Below, one piece after another: positions 24,860-33,615 of a DNA stretch of 64,000 bases; within the stretch, counting starts at the first letter, position 1, and each line of letters opens with the position of its first letter. Under the pieces are notes generated by a model. The model saw only the letters and a program-made list of their open reading frames with translations. It was not told the origin of the DNA and ran no database searches. This stretch comes from Pelagovum sp. HNIBRBA483 (GTDB lineage Bacteria > Pseudomonadota > Alphaproteobacteria > Rhodobacterales > Rhodobacteraceae), in NCBI RefSeq assembly GCF_040931995.1, contig NZ_CP162412.1, positions 1,240,001-1,304,000 on the forward strand, in the 5' to 3' direction. The position numbers and the translations under genes were made by a program.

Positions 24860-25236
24860 GCGACACGATCCGGCTGGACAAGTGGCTCTGGCATGCGCGT
24901 TTTTTCAAGACGCGCACGCTGGCGGCCAGTGTCGTCAGCGCCGGAAAGGTGCGGGTGGATGGTACGCCCGTCTCGAAGCCTGCGCGCAGCGTGGGGCCGG
25001 GGGTGGTGCTGACCTTCATGAAGGAAGAGGACGTGAAGGTGGTGCGAATCCTTGGCTGTGGCACGCGGCGCGGACCTGCCCCCGAAGCGCAGGCGCTCTA
25101 TGAAGATCTTTCGCCGCCGAAAGAGGACAAACAGCCCAGAAACCCCGGTTTTGAGGGAAAGGGCCGCCCAGGAAAGCGGGAAAGGCGGAACATGGCGTCC
25201 ATTCATGGGGGGAAAGGGTCTTTCCCGCTTGAATGA
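24856..25236 (+). CDS. hslR: S4-domain RNA-binding protein (HslR/Hsp15 family)
   Basis: A 126-aa protein starting with the S4 fold: IRLDKWLWHARFFKTRTLA, then VSAGKVRVDGTPVSKPAR. In E. coli Hsp15 binds stalled 50S subunits carrying nascent-chain tRNA. The C-terminal third is Lys/Arg/Pro-rich. The GTG start overlaps the helicase stop (GTGA), implying translational coupling of two RNA-acting proteins. Confidence 0.88.
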   Translation: MSDTIRLDKWLWHARFFKTRTLAASVVSAGKVRVDGTPVSKPARSVGPGVVLTFMKEEDVKVVRILGCGTRRGPAPEAQALYEDLSPPKEDKQPRNPGFEGKGRPGKRERRNMASIHGGKGSFPLE

Positions 25237-25284
25237 CAGGAGATGTTGTCCTAGCTAACCCGCGACAGACATCAGGACGCATCC

Positions 25285-25620
25285 ATGACCTATATCGTCA
25301 ACGACAATTGTATCGCCTGCAAATACACCGACTGTGTGGAGGTGTGCCCCGTGGATTGTTTCTACGAGGGGGAGAACATGCTGGTGATCCACCCCGATGA
25401 GTGCATCGACTGTGGTGTTTGCGAGCCGGAATGCCCCGCTGACGCGATCCGCCCCGATACCGAGCCGGACATGGAAAAGTGGGTTGAGTTCAACCGCAAG
25501 TATTCAGAGATGTGGCCGGTGATCATCACCAAGAAAGACCCGTTGCCAAATGCCGACGAGATGGACGGCAAGTCTGGCAAGATGGAGCTTTTCTCCGAGG
25601 CTCCCGGCGAGGGTGGCTGA
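25285..25620 (+). CDS. fdxA: Seven-iron ferredoxin FdxA
   Basis: A 111-aa ferredoxin with two cluster sites: [17 protein letters not shown], in the pattern of [3Fe-4S] plus shared cysteines, and [12 protein letters not shown] for [4Fe-4S]. The C-terminal extension ([17 protein letters not shown]) is standard in alphaproteobacterial FdxA. It serves as an electron carrier. It lies 48 bp after hslR and just upstream of carD, an order familiar in this order of bacteria. Confidence 0.95.
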   Translation: MTYIVNDNCIACKYTDCVEVCPVDCFYEGENMLVIHPDECIDCGVCEPECPADAIRPDTEPDMEKWVEFNRKYSEMWPVIITKKDPLPNADEMDGKSGKMELFSEAPGEGG

Positions 25621-25681
25621 CGCTCTGATTCGGCTTGCAGCCTGAAATACAGGGCTGCGATGCCTGTTTCGCTTTAGAAAT

Positions 25682-25706
25682 CCCGCTTTTTTGCGGGGTG
25701 TTTCTT
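25682..25706 (+). terminator. Probable terminator after fdxA
   Basis: CCCGC and GCGGG pair around a T6 loop, followed by TGTTTCTTT, 61 nt past the fdxA stop. The stem is short, so strength is doubtful. The remaining 140 bp up to carD presumably contain the carD promoter. Confidence 0.45.
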
Positions 25707-25846
25707 TGATGCGAAAACTGTGATATGATTGCTGCAAATGCAGAAAATATGACCCTGCACATATGACAGAGATCGACGGGAACAGCGCCGCTTTCCCGCC
25801 GGTATTTTTGTCGCGGTAAGGGGTCGATCGTCAGGAAAGGATGATC

Positions 25847-26356
25847 ATGAGTAAGACCAAGAAAGCCGAATTCAGCCCCAATGATTTTGTCGTTTACCCC
25901 GCGCATGGCGTTGGGAAAATCATTTCGATCGAGAGCCAGGAAGTGGCAGGGTTTGAACTCGAGCTGTTCGTTATCTCATTTGAAAAAGACAAGATGACGC
26001 TCCGCGTGCCGACCAACAAGGCAACCGAAGTGGGTATGCGCTCGCTGTCCTCGCCGGATGTGGTGGCGCATGCGATGAAAACGCTGAAGGGCAAGGCCAA
26101 GGTCAAAAAGGCCATGTGGTCGCGCCGTGCGCAGGAATATGAGCAGAAGATCAACTCTGGCGATCTGATCGCGATTGCGGAGGTGGTGCGCGACCTGCAC
26201 CGTAATGACGACCAGCGCGAGCAGTCCTATTCGGAGCGTCAGCTCTATGAAGCCGCGCTTGAGCGCCTGACCCGCGAGATCGCGGCTGTTGCCGGTAATG
26301 ACGAAACCGCTGCCGCCAAAGAGATCGACAGCGTATTGGTCAGCCGCGCCGCCTGA
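25847..26356 (+). CDS. carD: CarD family RNA polymerase-binding transcription regulator
   Basis: A 169-aa protein with the N-terminal Tudor-like RNA polymerase interaction domain (FVVYPAHGVGKIISIESQEV, then FVISFEKDKMTLRVP) and a helical C-terminal domain (MWSRRAQEYEQKINSGDL, EVVRDLHR, SERQLYEAALERL). CarD stabilises the open complex at many promoters, notably rRNA. Two ATGs lie 6 nt apart; the second has GGAAAGG at good spacing. It is followed by a strong terminator. Confidence 0.93.
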   Translation: MSKTKKAEFSPNDFVVYPAHGVGKIISIESQEVAGFELELFVISFEKDKMTLRVPTNKATEVGMRSLSSPDVVAHAMKTLKGKAKVKKAMWSRRAQEYEQKINSGDLIAIAEVVRDLHRNDDQREQSYSERQLYEAALERLTREIAAVAGNDETAAAKEIDSVLVSRAA

Positions 26357-26375
26357 TCCACGCGTTATTTTGTGA

Positions 26376-26408
26376 AAATCCCCTGCCCATCGGGCGGGGG
26401 ATTTTTTT
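26376..26408. terminator. Bidirectional terminator between carD and the DUF1194 operon
   Basis: AAAATCCCC-TGCCC pairs with GGGC-GGGGGATTTTTTT. The flanking A-run and T-run allow it to stop carD rightward and the gloA-DUF1194 operon leftward. Confidence 0.85.
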
Positions 26409-27120
26409 ATGGCTTGGGGGCAAGCTGGCCGAGCAGCATGGATTTCAGCTCGCGCAGGAGCTTGCGTTCCATCGCTTCGGCGTAGGCGTCGAAGCCAAGG
26501 GCGGATTCGGTGAAGGCACCGTCGCCGCGGATCACGTTGGACTCGAAATAGGCGCGGAGTTGCTTGATCTCGGCCTGACGGAGATCGCCGATCTCTGCGC
26601 CGTAGACGCCGATCACCAGCGCATTGACCGTCACACCTGCGGGCGGGTCGGGCACGGTTTGCGGGCGGGGGCCGGTATTGGCCTCGCCATCGCCGGAGAT
26701 ATCGAGCGTGCGAATCCAGCAATCGGGCCGCTGTTCAAGAAGCGCGTAGCCGGTGAGCATCGCGGTGCCGAGTGCCGTGGTGGGGGGCGCGGCGCTGCGG
26801 GGGTGGTTGCGCAGGAGCGCCGTGATCTGGGCGAGGGTGGCGGCGGTGGTGATCTCGGTCCACGGGAGGATCAGCGATTGAAAATCGGGGCCGGACCATT
26901 CGTAGATCGCCAGCGCGACAGGGGCGTCGGGCAGTTCAAGGAGGCGTGCCGCCACGCGGGGGCTTTCGAGCGCGGTGGCGAGGCCGTCGAGCTGGAGGCG
27001 ATATTCGCGGCTGTCCACCGAGCCGGAGACATCCAGCCCCAGCGCCAGCGCCTGACGGCAGGCCGCTAGCGCGGCGTCGGGCAGGAGCGAGAGCAAGAGG
27101 AGGGCGATAAAGGCGCGCAT
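26407..27120 (-). CDS. DUF1194 exported VWA-like protein, copy 1
   Basis: A 237-aa protein with a signal peptide ending DAALAA and an immediate von Willebrand A-type strand ALGLDVSGSVD (DxSxS metal-site pattern). A conserved WSG (YEWSGPDFQSLILPW) follows, then a late DISGDGEANTG and VNALVIG. This matches DUF1194, a family of exported VWA-like proteins of unknown role in alphaproteobacteria. It begins 2 nt after its paralogue and ends the three-gene operon. Confidence 0.85.
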   Translation of the reverse strand: MRAFIALLLLSLLPDAALAACRQALALGLDVSGSVDSREYRLQLDGLATALESPRVAARLLELPDAPVALAIYEWSGPDFQSLILPWTEITTAATLAQITALLRNHPRSAAPPTTALGTAMLTGYALLEQRPDCWIRTLDISGDGEANTGPRPQTVPDPPAGVTVNALVIGVYGAEIGDLRQAEIKQLRAYFESNVIRGDGAFTESALGFDAYAEAMERKLLRELKSMLLGQLAPKP

Positions 27121-27122
27121 CG

Positions 27123-27830
27123 CTAACCTTGCGGCGGGGTGTCGGGCAGGCCGCCGATCATGATGGCGCGCAGCTCGCGCTCCAGTTTGATCCGCATCGC
27201 GCGTTGATAATCGCTATAGCCGCGCGCGCTCACCACGAAAGAACCCGGGCCACGGCGCACACGGTTTTGGAAAAACTCCAACAGCTCAGAGCGGCCCGCG
27301 AAGCCCTGATCCTCGATCACCAGCGCGTTGACGGTAACTTCATCAAAGGGGAAATGGGCATAGGCCTCGGCAGGGCCGAAGCCCTCGTTATTGAAGCCGT
27401 CGCCGGCGAGGTCGATGGTGCGAAAGAGGCAAGTCGGGGCCTCCTGCAGCGCGACGGCGGCGTGGCCCAAGGCGTGCCCCATTGCGGTGGGCATGTCATC
27501 GCGGCTGCGGGTGCTGGCGACGAGGGTTTCAGCCACGGCGACCAGATCGGCGGGGCTGCGGATGATCCGCCACGGCTGGAGGGTGGTTTGATCGTAGCGG
27601 CCTGACCATTCAAACGCATAGAGCGCGACGGGATCAGGCACGGAAAAGAATGCCTCCTGTACCTCGGGCGCGAGGAGGGCAGCGGCGAGGCCGTTGCGCT
27701 GGAGGCGGTCCTCGATAGCATCGACCGACGAGGACACATCCAGCGCCAGCACAAGGGCGAGGCGGCAGGCATTGGCCTGCGCGCCCCAGAACATCAGGGC
27801 CGTTGTCGCCGCGACGATGGCCCGCTTCAT
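27123..27830 (-). CDS. DUF1194 exported VWA-like protein, copy 2
   Basis: A 235-aa paralogue of the next gene: signal peptide ending AQANA, LALDVSSSVD metal-site motif, YAFEWSGRYDQTTLQPW, TIDLAGDGFNNEG and VNALVIED. Two adjacent but clearly diverged copies suggest an old tandem duplication, perhaps a heterodimer. It starts 3 nt after gloA stops, so gloA and both copies form one transcript. Confidence 0.85.
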   Translation of the reverse strand: MKRAIVAATTALMFWGAQANACRLALVLALDVSSSVDAIEDRLQRNGLAAALLAPEVQEAFFSVPDPVALYAFEWSGRYDQTTLQPWRIIRSPADLVAVAETLVASTRSRDDMPTAMGHALGHAAVALQEAPTCLFRTIDLAGDGFNNEGFGPAEAYAHFPFDEVTVNALVIEDQGFAGRSELLEFFQNRVRRGPGSFVVSARGYSDYQRAMRIKLERELRAIMIGGLPDTPPQG

Positions 27831-27833
27831 GGT

Positions 27834-28262
27834 TTACCAGCGGCCGGTGTTGCCCATCGAGGCCCACGGCTCCTGCGGGGGTAGGTTGTCACCACGCTGG
27901 AGCAACTCGATCGAGACGTTATCGGGGGAGCGGACAAATGCCATGTGGCCGTCGCGCGGCGGGCGGTTGATGGTGATGCCTGCATCCATCAGCTTTTGGC
28001 AAAGGGCGTAGATATCATCGACCTCGTAAGCGAGGTGGCCGAAATGGCGGCTGTCAGAGGGTAGGCCTTCGTCTCCGTCCCAGTTATAGGTCAGCTCGAC
28101 GGGGCATTCCTCTTGGCCATCGGGGGCGAGGAAAACGAGGGTGAAGCGGCCGCCTTCGCTTTCGTGACGGCGTGTCTCCTTGAGGCCGAGGAGCTCATAG
28201 AAGGCGATGGATTTGTCGAGGTCTTTGACGCGGACCATTGTGTGCAGATAGCGGATCGACAC
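27834..28262 (-). CDS. gloA: Lactoylglutathione lyase (glyoxalase I)
   Basis: A 142-aa VOC-fold protein that isomerises the methylglyoxal-glutathione hemithioacetal to lactoylglutathione. YLHTMVRVKDLDKSIAFYE with the first metal His, VELTYNWDG with the metal Glu, FGHLAYEVDDIY and a final VSIELLQ with metal Glu are all present. Length matches the short bacterial glyoxalase I. It heads the operon with the two DUF1194 genes. Confidence 0.9.
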   Translation of the reverse strand: MSIRYLHTMVRVKDLDKSIAFYELLGLKETRRHESEGGRFTLVFLAPDGQEECPVELTYNWDGDEGLPSDSRHFGHLAYEVDDIYALCQKLMDAGITINRPPRDGHMAFVRSPDNVSIELLQRGDNLPPQEPWASMGNTGRW

Positions 28263-28342
28263 TGTGTGGCTCCTGTTGCTGTGATCTGACAGGAGACTAG
28301 CATGGCAGGCGCGAAGGGCCAGCCCATGTGATAGGCGCCGCG

Positions 28343-29716
28343 CTAGAAACTGGAGCGGAAGGTGAGGCCGGTGGAGAGCGCGCGGGTGGTATAGCGGTTG
28401 ACGGTGGAATCCGTGCGGGAGGCTTGGATGGAGAGGACCGGCTTGAAGCCGTAAAACTCCAAGCTCGGCAGTTCGGCATTCAGCCCGAGGGTGGTGGTGT
28501 TGTCGCGGCGCGGATCAGGGGTGATACTCGCGCGATAGGCGCGGCGCTCGTGCGATAGGCTGACGCCCAGATCGGATTCACCAAGGAGATCCGGCAGTGA
28601 CAGGGAAACACCCAGACGCCTGCCGGTATAGGCACGGGTAAGCGTCTCCGAGGTGGTGATGAGCCTTGCCGCTGTTACCGACAGGCCGACGCCATTATCG
28701 AGCGAACGGGATAGCTGCGCCTGAACTGCTGAGGCGCGGGCGCTGTCTCCCGCGTCGATGTAGGCGGTGCGCTCCGTGTCAGCGGTTAGCGTGAGGGTAG
28801 ATGTTTCATCCAGCTTGAACGGCTGGCTGAAGGTGATGCCGTTGCTGGTGGTGTAGAGATCGCCACCGAACCAGCGACGCCCGTGGGTGGCGTGAAGGGT
28901 CAGCGGGGCTTCGCCTGGGCTATGTATCCACTCCTGCCGCAGGCCAAGCTGAACGCTGCCGCGATTGAAGTCGCTGGCGGAAATATCCGGCACCCGCGCG
29001 GCGGCGGAAGGCGTGAAGGCATAGGCTTGATAGCCGCCGCCGAAAGTGAGGCTCAGGCGGCTGGTGGGGGTTTCATGCAGGCGGTAATTCAGGTCCAGCT
29101 GACCTGACAGCTCCCATCCGGCGAGGGCTTTGGCATCCTCGCTGAGAAGAAATTCGAGCGGTACGCCGAAGAGGTAGAAGGTTTGCGTGTCCTCTGAACT
29201 GCCGCCGTTGATGTTGCTGGACGGGCGCAGGCCGCCGGAGAGTTGGAAGCGCAGCGGATTGCGGGCGCGGAGGAAGCTGTAATCCTCGGCGGCGGAGCGG
29301 CGGGCCTCCTCGTTGGGCGCATCCTGAAATGCGCGGCGGAGCCAGAGCTGGGCCGTTGTATCGCGGCCTTCGAGCGAGAGGGCGAGGGCGGCGAGGCGGG
29401 CGGCGCGGAAGCGGGTATCAGGCGTGGTAGCGAGCGGCCATGCGCGGGTCGCGTAAGCGTGCGCGGTTGCAGGGTCGTCGCTGGCGATGGCGGCCTCGGC
29501 ACCGATCAGCAGCGCGGCGAGGTCGTCCGGATCGCGGGAGAGCAAGGCTTGGGTGAAGGCCAGCGCCTGCGGCGCATCCCCTTGTGCGAGGAGCGACAGC
29601 GCAGCGGCGCGCATTTCCTGCGGTGACAGCGCGACGCCTCCCGCTTGCTGCGCATGGCTGGGCAAGCTGAGGGTAAGCGACAGGAGCGCCGCGAGCAGGA
29701 ATCGGATGAGCATCAT
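28343..29716 (-). CDS. Slam-like outer-membrane protein (TPR plus DUF560/SlipAM beta-barrel)
   Basis: A 457-aa protein with a signal peptide (LLAALLSLTLSLPSHAQ), a TPR-like helical region to about residue 150, then PLRFQLSGGLRPSSNING and a long series of alternating beta strands ending in Phe (LSTGLTFRSSF), as in outer-membrane barrels. This is the layout of surface lipoprotein assembly modulators, which move lipoproteins to the outer leaflet. The gene immediately upstream, 18 bp away, encodes a lipoprotein with a TbpB-type beta domain, the typical partner. Substrate pairing is inferred from the neighbourhood. Two ATGs lie in tandem at the start. Confidence 0.75.
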   Translation of the reverse strand: MMLIRFLLAALLSLTLSLPSHAQQAGGVALSPQEMRAAALSLLAQGDAPQALAFTQALLSRDPDDLAALLIGAEAAIASDDPATAHAYATRAWPLATTPDTRFRAARLAALALSLEGRDTTAQLWLRRAFQDAPNEEARRSAAEDYSFLRARNPLRFQLSGGLRPSSNINGGSSEDTQTFYLFGVPLEFLLSEDAKALAGWELSGQLDLNYRLHETPTSRLSLTFGGGYQAYAFTPSAAARVPDISASDFNRGSVQLGLRQEWIHSPGEAPLTLHATHGRRWFGGDLYTTSNGITFSQPFKLDETSTLTLTADTERTAYIDAGDSARASAVQAQLSRSLDNGVGLSVTAARLITTSETLTRAYTGRRLGVSLSLPDLLGESDLGVSLSHERRAYRASITPDPRRDNTTTLGLNAELPSLEFYGFKPVLSIQASRTDSTVNRYTTRALSTGLTFRSSF

Positions 29717-29734
29717 GGCGCTGAGTAAACCGGA

Positions 29735-30796
29735 TTAGCGGTAGACAATAAACCCGCCGGTTTCTTGCACGGGCTTTTCAATCCCGTCGCGGGGGTCGAG
29801 CGAGTCGATAACGATGATGCCAACGATTTCGCCACCGTCTGCTGCATCGGTTAGATCGCCTGCCATGATCCCGTAATATTTGCCTGTTTCGTATTCGACC
29901 TGATTGCCGGACTGAAGATCGAGGCGCGTATTGGACAGGGTGCCGAACATCTCGCCGTCTTCGTTGAAGTTATCGACGCCTTCGGCAATATCGAACGGCA
30001 GTGGGTCATAGGGAAGTTCACCGGCGAGGTAATTAGGCCCAAGCACAACGGCGGTGCCATCAGGGTTATAGGCCACGCGGTTGAACAGGCGGCCTTTGAC
30101 GGTGTTGTTGGCATCGAAGTCGTCGAAGTCGATGGCGATTTCTATGTCTGCTTCGGTGAGTTCGAGCTTGGCAATCCCGTTAAACACCCGCATCCCGGCA
30201 TATTTTCCAGTAAATCCGGCTTGGCCGGTTGTGTTTTCAGGGGGCAGCGTTACGCCGCCATCGCGCATGTAGATGAAGCCGCCGAACCCGAAACCAGTGT
30301 AACCGCCAGTACGGACAATCGCGAAGCGGGAGCGGGGGACGGTGTTGCCATCGTCATCAACAGTGGTGTTGGTGCTTTCCGCATATATCGCGCGGTAGGG
30401 AACGATCTGGCCGATTGCATTGCCGGTGAGATAGTCGGCGACCTGAATATCGGCATCGTAAACGTTGAACGCGCCAGCCGCGAGCGACGGGATGTCCGTG
30501 CCGCGCTGGTAGGTGTTTTCGCCGTCGAATGCGAGGTTGTTAACGAAGAACGTGTCGTTATCGGCGTTGTAGCGGATATCACGGGCATAGCCGCCGCCGG
30601 AGTCGTTCTGCTCCTCGTAGCGCTGGATGCGGCGGGTCGCGCTGGGGGCTTCCTCTGCGGGGGGGAGTTCCTCTGCGAAGCTGCCTTCGTCGGGGGCGTT
30701 GATCCACGGGGCGTTCGTGCCGTCGAAGAACGGTTGCGTTCCGTTACATGCGCCAAGAAGCGTCAGAACCGCGACGGCTGAGAGAGAACGTTTCAT
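29735..30796 (-). CDS. Lipoprotein with TbpB-like beta-barrel domain, probable Slam substrate
   Basis: About 353 aa. Signal peptide KRSLSAVAVLTLLGAC puts the lipid anchor at Cys17. A disordered Pro/Glu/Ala linker follows, then a beta-rich domain with FGFGGFIYMRDG, GKYAGMRVFNG, IEIAIDFDDFDANNTVKGRL and a closing GGEIVGIIVIDS, the type of eight-stranded barrel seen in transferrin-binding-protein B and other Slam clients. It ends in VYR. A longer frame starts eight codons upstream but would spoil the lipoprotein signal. The ligand is unknown. Confidence 0.7.
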   Translation of the reverse strand: MKRSLSAVAVLTLLGACNGTQPFFDGTNAPWINAPDEGSFAEELPPAEEAPSATRRIQRYEEQNDSGGGYARDIRYNADNDTFFVNNLAFDGENTYQRGTDIPSLAAGAFNVYDADIQVADYLTGNAIGQIVPYRAIYAESTNTTVDDDGNTVPRSRFAIVRTGGYTGFGFGGFIYMRDGGVTLPPENTTGQAGFTGKYAGMRVFNGIAKLELTEADIEIAIDFDDFDANNTVKGRLFNRVAYNPDGTAVVLGPNYLAGELPYDPLPFDIAEGVDNFNEDGEMFGTLSNTRLDLQSGNQVEYETGKYYGIMAGDLTDAADGGEIVGIIVIDSLDPRDGIEKPVQETGGFIVYR

Positions 30797-30986
30797 GTTA
30801 GGCCTGCAAGAATTTCTCAAAAGTTATTATTCACAATCCTTTAGGGTAGGTCTGCTGTCAATGGTGGTAGGGCATAACGGGTGCGAACTGTTGCAATTCT
30901 CCCAGAAATATAGCGGCATATAGAGGTTCCGGCAGGCGCATCCGCAATATATAGTGAAACGCGACTCGCAGATGAAGGAGAGCGCA

Positions 30987-31895
30987 ATGCCCATCACCCC
31001 AGAACAGGACGCAGAAATCGCCGAACTGCGCGCCGCGCCGAAAATGACCTATCGCGCGGTTTCGGAGGGGATGGAGGCGCATCTCTACAAGGTGAACCCC
31101 GTGCTGGATCACGGGTTCGTGCGGGTGATCGACTATATGGGCGATGATGCGGCGATCTGTCAGGCGGCGCGGGTGAGCTACGGCAAGGGCACGAAATCGG
31201 TGCAGAATGACGCGGGGCTGATCCGCTATCTGATGCGGCACTGGCATTCGACCCCGTTCGAGATGTGCGAGATCAAGTTGCATGTGAAACTGCCTGTCTT
31301 TGTGGCGCGGCAGTGGATCCGGCACCGGACAGCGAATGTGAACGAATATTCGGCGCGGTATTCGATCCTTGATCGCGAGTTCTACATCCCTGAGCCGGAT
31401 GCGCTGGCGGCGCAATCGGTGGTGAACAACCAAGGCCGTGGCGAAGCGCTGAGCGGGGAGGAAGCGGTACGGGTGCTGGAATACCTGAAGGGTGACGCGG
31501 CGCGGTGTTATGACCACTACGAAGAGATGATTGGGCAGGAGGGACAGCAGGGGCTGGCGCGGGAACTGGCGCGGATGAACCTGCCTGCGAATATCTACAC
31601 GCAGTGGTATTGGAAGGTGGACCTACACAACTTGTTCCACTTCCTGCGGCTGCGGGCGGATAGCCATGCGCAATACGAAATCCGGGTCTATGCAGAGGAA
31701 ATCTGCAAGCTGGTGGCAGACTGGGTGCCGGCTGCCTATGGCGCGTTCGAGGATTACCGGATGGGCGGGGCGACGATATCGGAGCGGGGGCTGCTATGCA
31801 TGCGGCGGATGCTGAAGGGCGAAACTGTCACGCAGGAAAGCTCTGGCATGAGCGCGGGCGAATGGCGCGAGTTCATGGCGGTGGTTGAGGGGTAG
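30987..31895 (+). CDS. thyX: FAD-dependent thymidylate synthase
   Basis: A 302-aa flavin-dependent synthase that makes dTMP using methylenetetrahydrofolate and NADPH. The signature is [15 protein letters not shown]. Supporting segments are [22 protein letters not shown] and [25 protein letters not shown] lies 8 nt before the chosen ATG; an upstream in-frame GTG would add 11 residues. It stands alone between divergent or convergent genes. The 190 bp upstream is AT-rich and presumably holds its promoter. Confidence 0.95.
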   Translation: MPITPEQDAEIAELRAAPKMTYRAVSEGMEAHLYKVNPVLDHGFVRVIDYMGDDAAICQAARVSYGKGTKSVQNDAGLIRYLMRHWHSTPFEMCEIKLHVKLPVFVARQWIRHRTANVNEYSARYSILDREFYIPEPDALAAQSVVNNQGRGEALSGEEAVRVLEYLKGDAARCYDHYEEMIGQEGQQGLARELARMNLPANIYTQWYWKVDLHNLFHFLRLRADSHAQYEIRVYAEEICKLVADWVPAAYGAFEDYRMGGATISERGLLCMRRMLKGETVTQESSGMSAGEWREFMAVVEG

Positions 31896-31932
31896 GGGGA
31901 GTTCCGAGCTCTACCGCCGCCGGTTGTGCGTA

Positions 31933-32385
31933 TTAAACGCCTGAAAAATGATCGGTGAGGCGCTGGGCGGAGGCGAATTTTGCCTCGTGGCTGCCGCCGC
32001 CAAAGAGCGCATCGAAATCGGCGCGGAGGGGGTTGTCCTCTGGCAGGGTGGCGATGTCCAACTCGCCCATTTCGAAATCGGGGAACTGGCGGGCCGTGGC
32101 TTCTCCGCTTTCGACAATGGTGATGTTGGTGTGCCGGTAATCCCGCTCGATGGAGCTGAAGACCTGCTCCACCGTCCATTTTGGCCCTTCCAGATATTGC
32201 CAGAAACGCCCGTGATCGTGGATCAGCAGGCCGCTGATTTCGCAAGTGAGGTTGCGGATGCGGGCGACGATCAACAGCGCGCGGACTTCTTCGGAGCGCA
32301 TGAAGCGGGTGGCGTCACTTCAGTAGAAGTGACGGAAAAGTTCCTCGTCGTCGCGGCCGGTGCGGGGTGGAGCGCTCGTGTTCAT
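31933..32385 (-). pseudogene. BLUF photoreceptor gene interrupted by an in-frame TGA (BLUF-1)
   Basis: From an ATG the frame reads ...ELFRHFY, then TGA as codon 22 (32320-32322), then SDATRFMRSEEVRALL and a full BLUF domain: ARIRNLTCEISGLL with the flavin Asn, GRFWQYLEGP with the switch Gln, and DFEMGELDI. The stop falls one residue after the Tyr that hydrogen-bonds the flavin switch. Relatives have Y-x-S here, so a one-base change (TGG to TGA) would explain it. Restarting at the next Met would delete the first beta strand and that Tyr. It could be a pseudogene, a sequencing error or a readthrough site. Confidence 0.7.
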
Positions 32386-32467
32386 ACGCAAAGGTAGTTT
32401 CTGCTCTTGGGGCCTGAGTTGGTCTTTATGACCTTGAGTATAGCGCGCGAGGCGTTTTCGGCTAAAC

Positions 32468-32488
32468 TTTTTGACATTTGGTCAAAAA
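32468..32488. promoter_or_regulatory. Inverted repeat TTTTTGAC-N5-GTCAAAAA
   Basis: Perfect 8-bp arms around a 5-bp spacer lie 83 bp upstream of the BLUF-1 start, in a 297-bp gene-free gap. A second short repeat (TAGCT-N5-AGCTA) and the palindrome GGAAAATTTCC follow within 50 bp. The symmetry fits a dimeric repressor site. The rest of the gap shows nothing else. Confidence 0.35.
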
Positions 32489-32682
32489 ATACGACGCTAG
32501 CTTGAATAGCTAACGGAAAATTTCCGCCTTTGGTTGTGTTCTGGCGGGGATTGTTGGCATGGCGCTCCCGCGCGACGCTATTTTATGTGCGAAGCGGATG
32601 GTTGCCGGGAGCGGAACAGCGTGTGCGCTGAACCCATCGCCCGTCATAGTGCGAGACGGTCGCGGCGGGGCGCTTCATCGTC

Positions 32683-33159
32683 TTATTTCAGGTGAGGGGT
32701 GAGCTGCGCCAAAGCGGCGTCTCTCTCAGCAGCGTTTGAGGCGTTCAAAATCGTCTCGAAATTTGCGCGGCAGGATTCTTTGGTTTCTTCCGTTGTAAGA
32801 TCGACTTCTCCCATTTCGAAGCTCGGGAACTGCCGCTCCGGTTTTACGCCGCGATCGAGGATCACGATTTCGCTGTGGCGGTAATCGTTAGCAATGCTGT
32901 TGAAGACCCGTTCCACCTCTGATTGCGGGCCTTCGAGAACCTGCCAGAAACGGGACCGATCGTGGATCAGCGCGCCGGATATATTGGCGGCGACATTTCG
33001 CATTCTGGCACTGAGCACGAGGGTCTGCATCGCGGCATCGGAGAGCGGGTGGGAGGAGATGCTTTTGTAGCAGATCGCGTAGCATTCTTGCTCAGCTGGA
33101 GGCTCGTCCAGCGGGGCGTGTTTACGGGAAAAGGCGTCGCGAATTTTCTGAAGCAGCAT
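32683..33159 (-). CDS. BLUF-domain blue-light sensor (BLUF-2)
   Basis: A 158-aa protein: an N-terminal basic stretch of about 25 aa, then the BLUF fold CYAICYKSISSHPLSDAAM with the flavin Tyr, SARMRNVAANISGALIH with the Asn, RFWQVLEGPQSEVE with the switch Gln, and PSFEMGEVDL with the semi-conserved Met. Phe stands where many BLUFs have Trp. BLUF domains bind FAD and signal blue light; no effector domain is attached, so it probably acts by protein contact. It lies between BLUF-1 and a cold-shock gene. Confidence 0.85.
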   Translation of the reverse strand: MLLQKIRDAFSRKHAPLDEPPAEQECYAICYKSISSHPLSDAAMQTLVLSARMRNVAANISGALIHDRSRFWQVLEGPQSEVERVFNSIANDYRHSEIVILDRGVKPERQFPSFEMGEVDLTTEETKESCRANFETILNASNAAERDAALAQLTPHLK

Positions 33160-33258
33160 ATTCGCCTCGTGCCGGTCTCACGGCGTCAATCGTTGGGCTC
33201 CCTGCACCCGATGGTGCAGGTTTAGTATCCCCCAGACCGATTTTCAACCCGAATAGAG

Positions 33259-33468
33259 CTAGGCTGATTTGGTGATGTTGGAAGCCATCGAGCGGCCATC
33301 GCGGCCTTCGACGACCTCGAAGCTGATCTTCTCGTTGTCGGTGAGGCCGGTCAGACCAGAGGCTTGGACAGCGGAAATATGAACAAAGATGTCATTGCCA
33401 CCATCTTCGGGTTCGATAAAGCCGTAGCCTTTGGTGGTGTTGAACCATTTTACGGTGCCGTTCGGCAT
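33259..33468 (-). CDS. CspA-family cold-shock protein
   Basis: A 69-aa single cold-shock domain: GTVKWFNTTKGYGFIEPEDG with RNP1 (KGYGFIEP), then DIFVHISAVQASGL with RNP2 (DIFVH), binding single-stranded RNA/DNA. AGGAGA precedes the ATG at good spacing; the longer upstream frame is not family-like. It sits between BLUF-2 and BLUF-3, all on the same strand, with gaps of about 100-150 bp that may carry separate promoters or leader RNAs. Confidence 0.93.
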   Translation of the reverse strand: MPNGTVKWFNTTKGYGFIEPEDGGNDIFVHISAVQASGLTGLTDNEKISFEVVEGRDGRSMASNITKSA

Positions 33469-33615
33469 GCCGGATCTCCTGTCTTCTTTCGGGTGCGGCG
33501 CACCCAATTCAAAGTGCAGGCTGTTGCATCCTGCGTTCCCCTGCACCGCCCGCAACATAGTGCATTTCCGCAAAAGAGAACGCTGTGCCGCTATTTTTGA
33601 GCGGAAAATTGCAGA

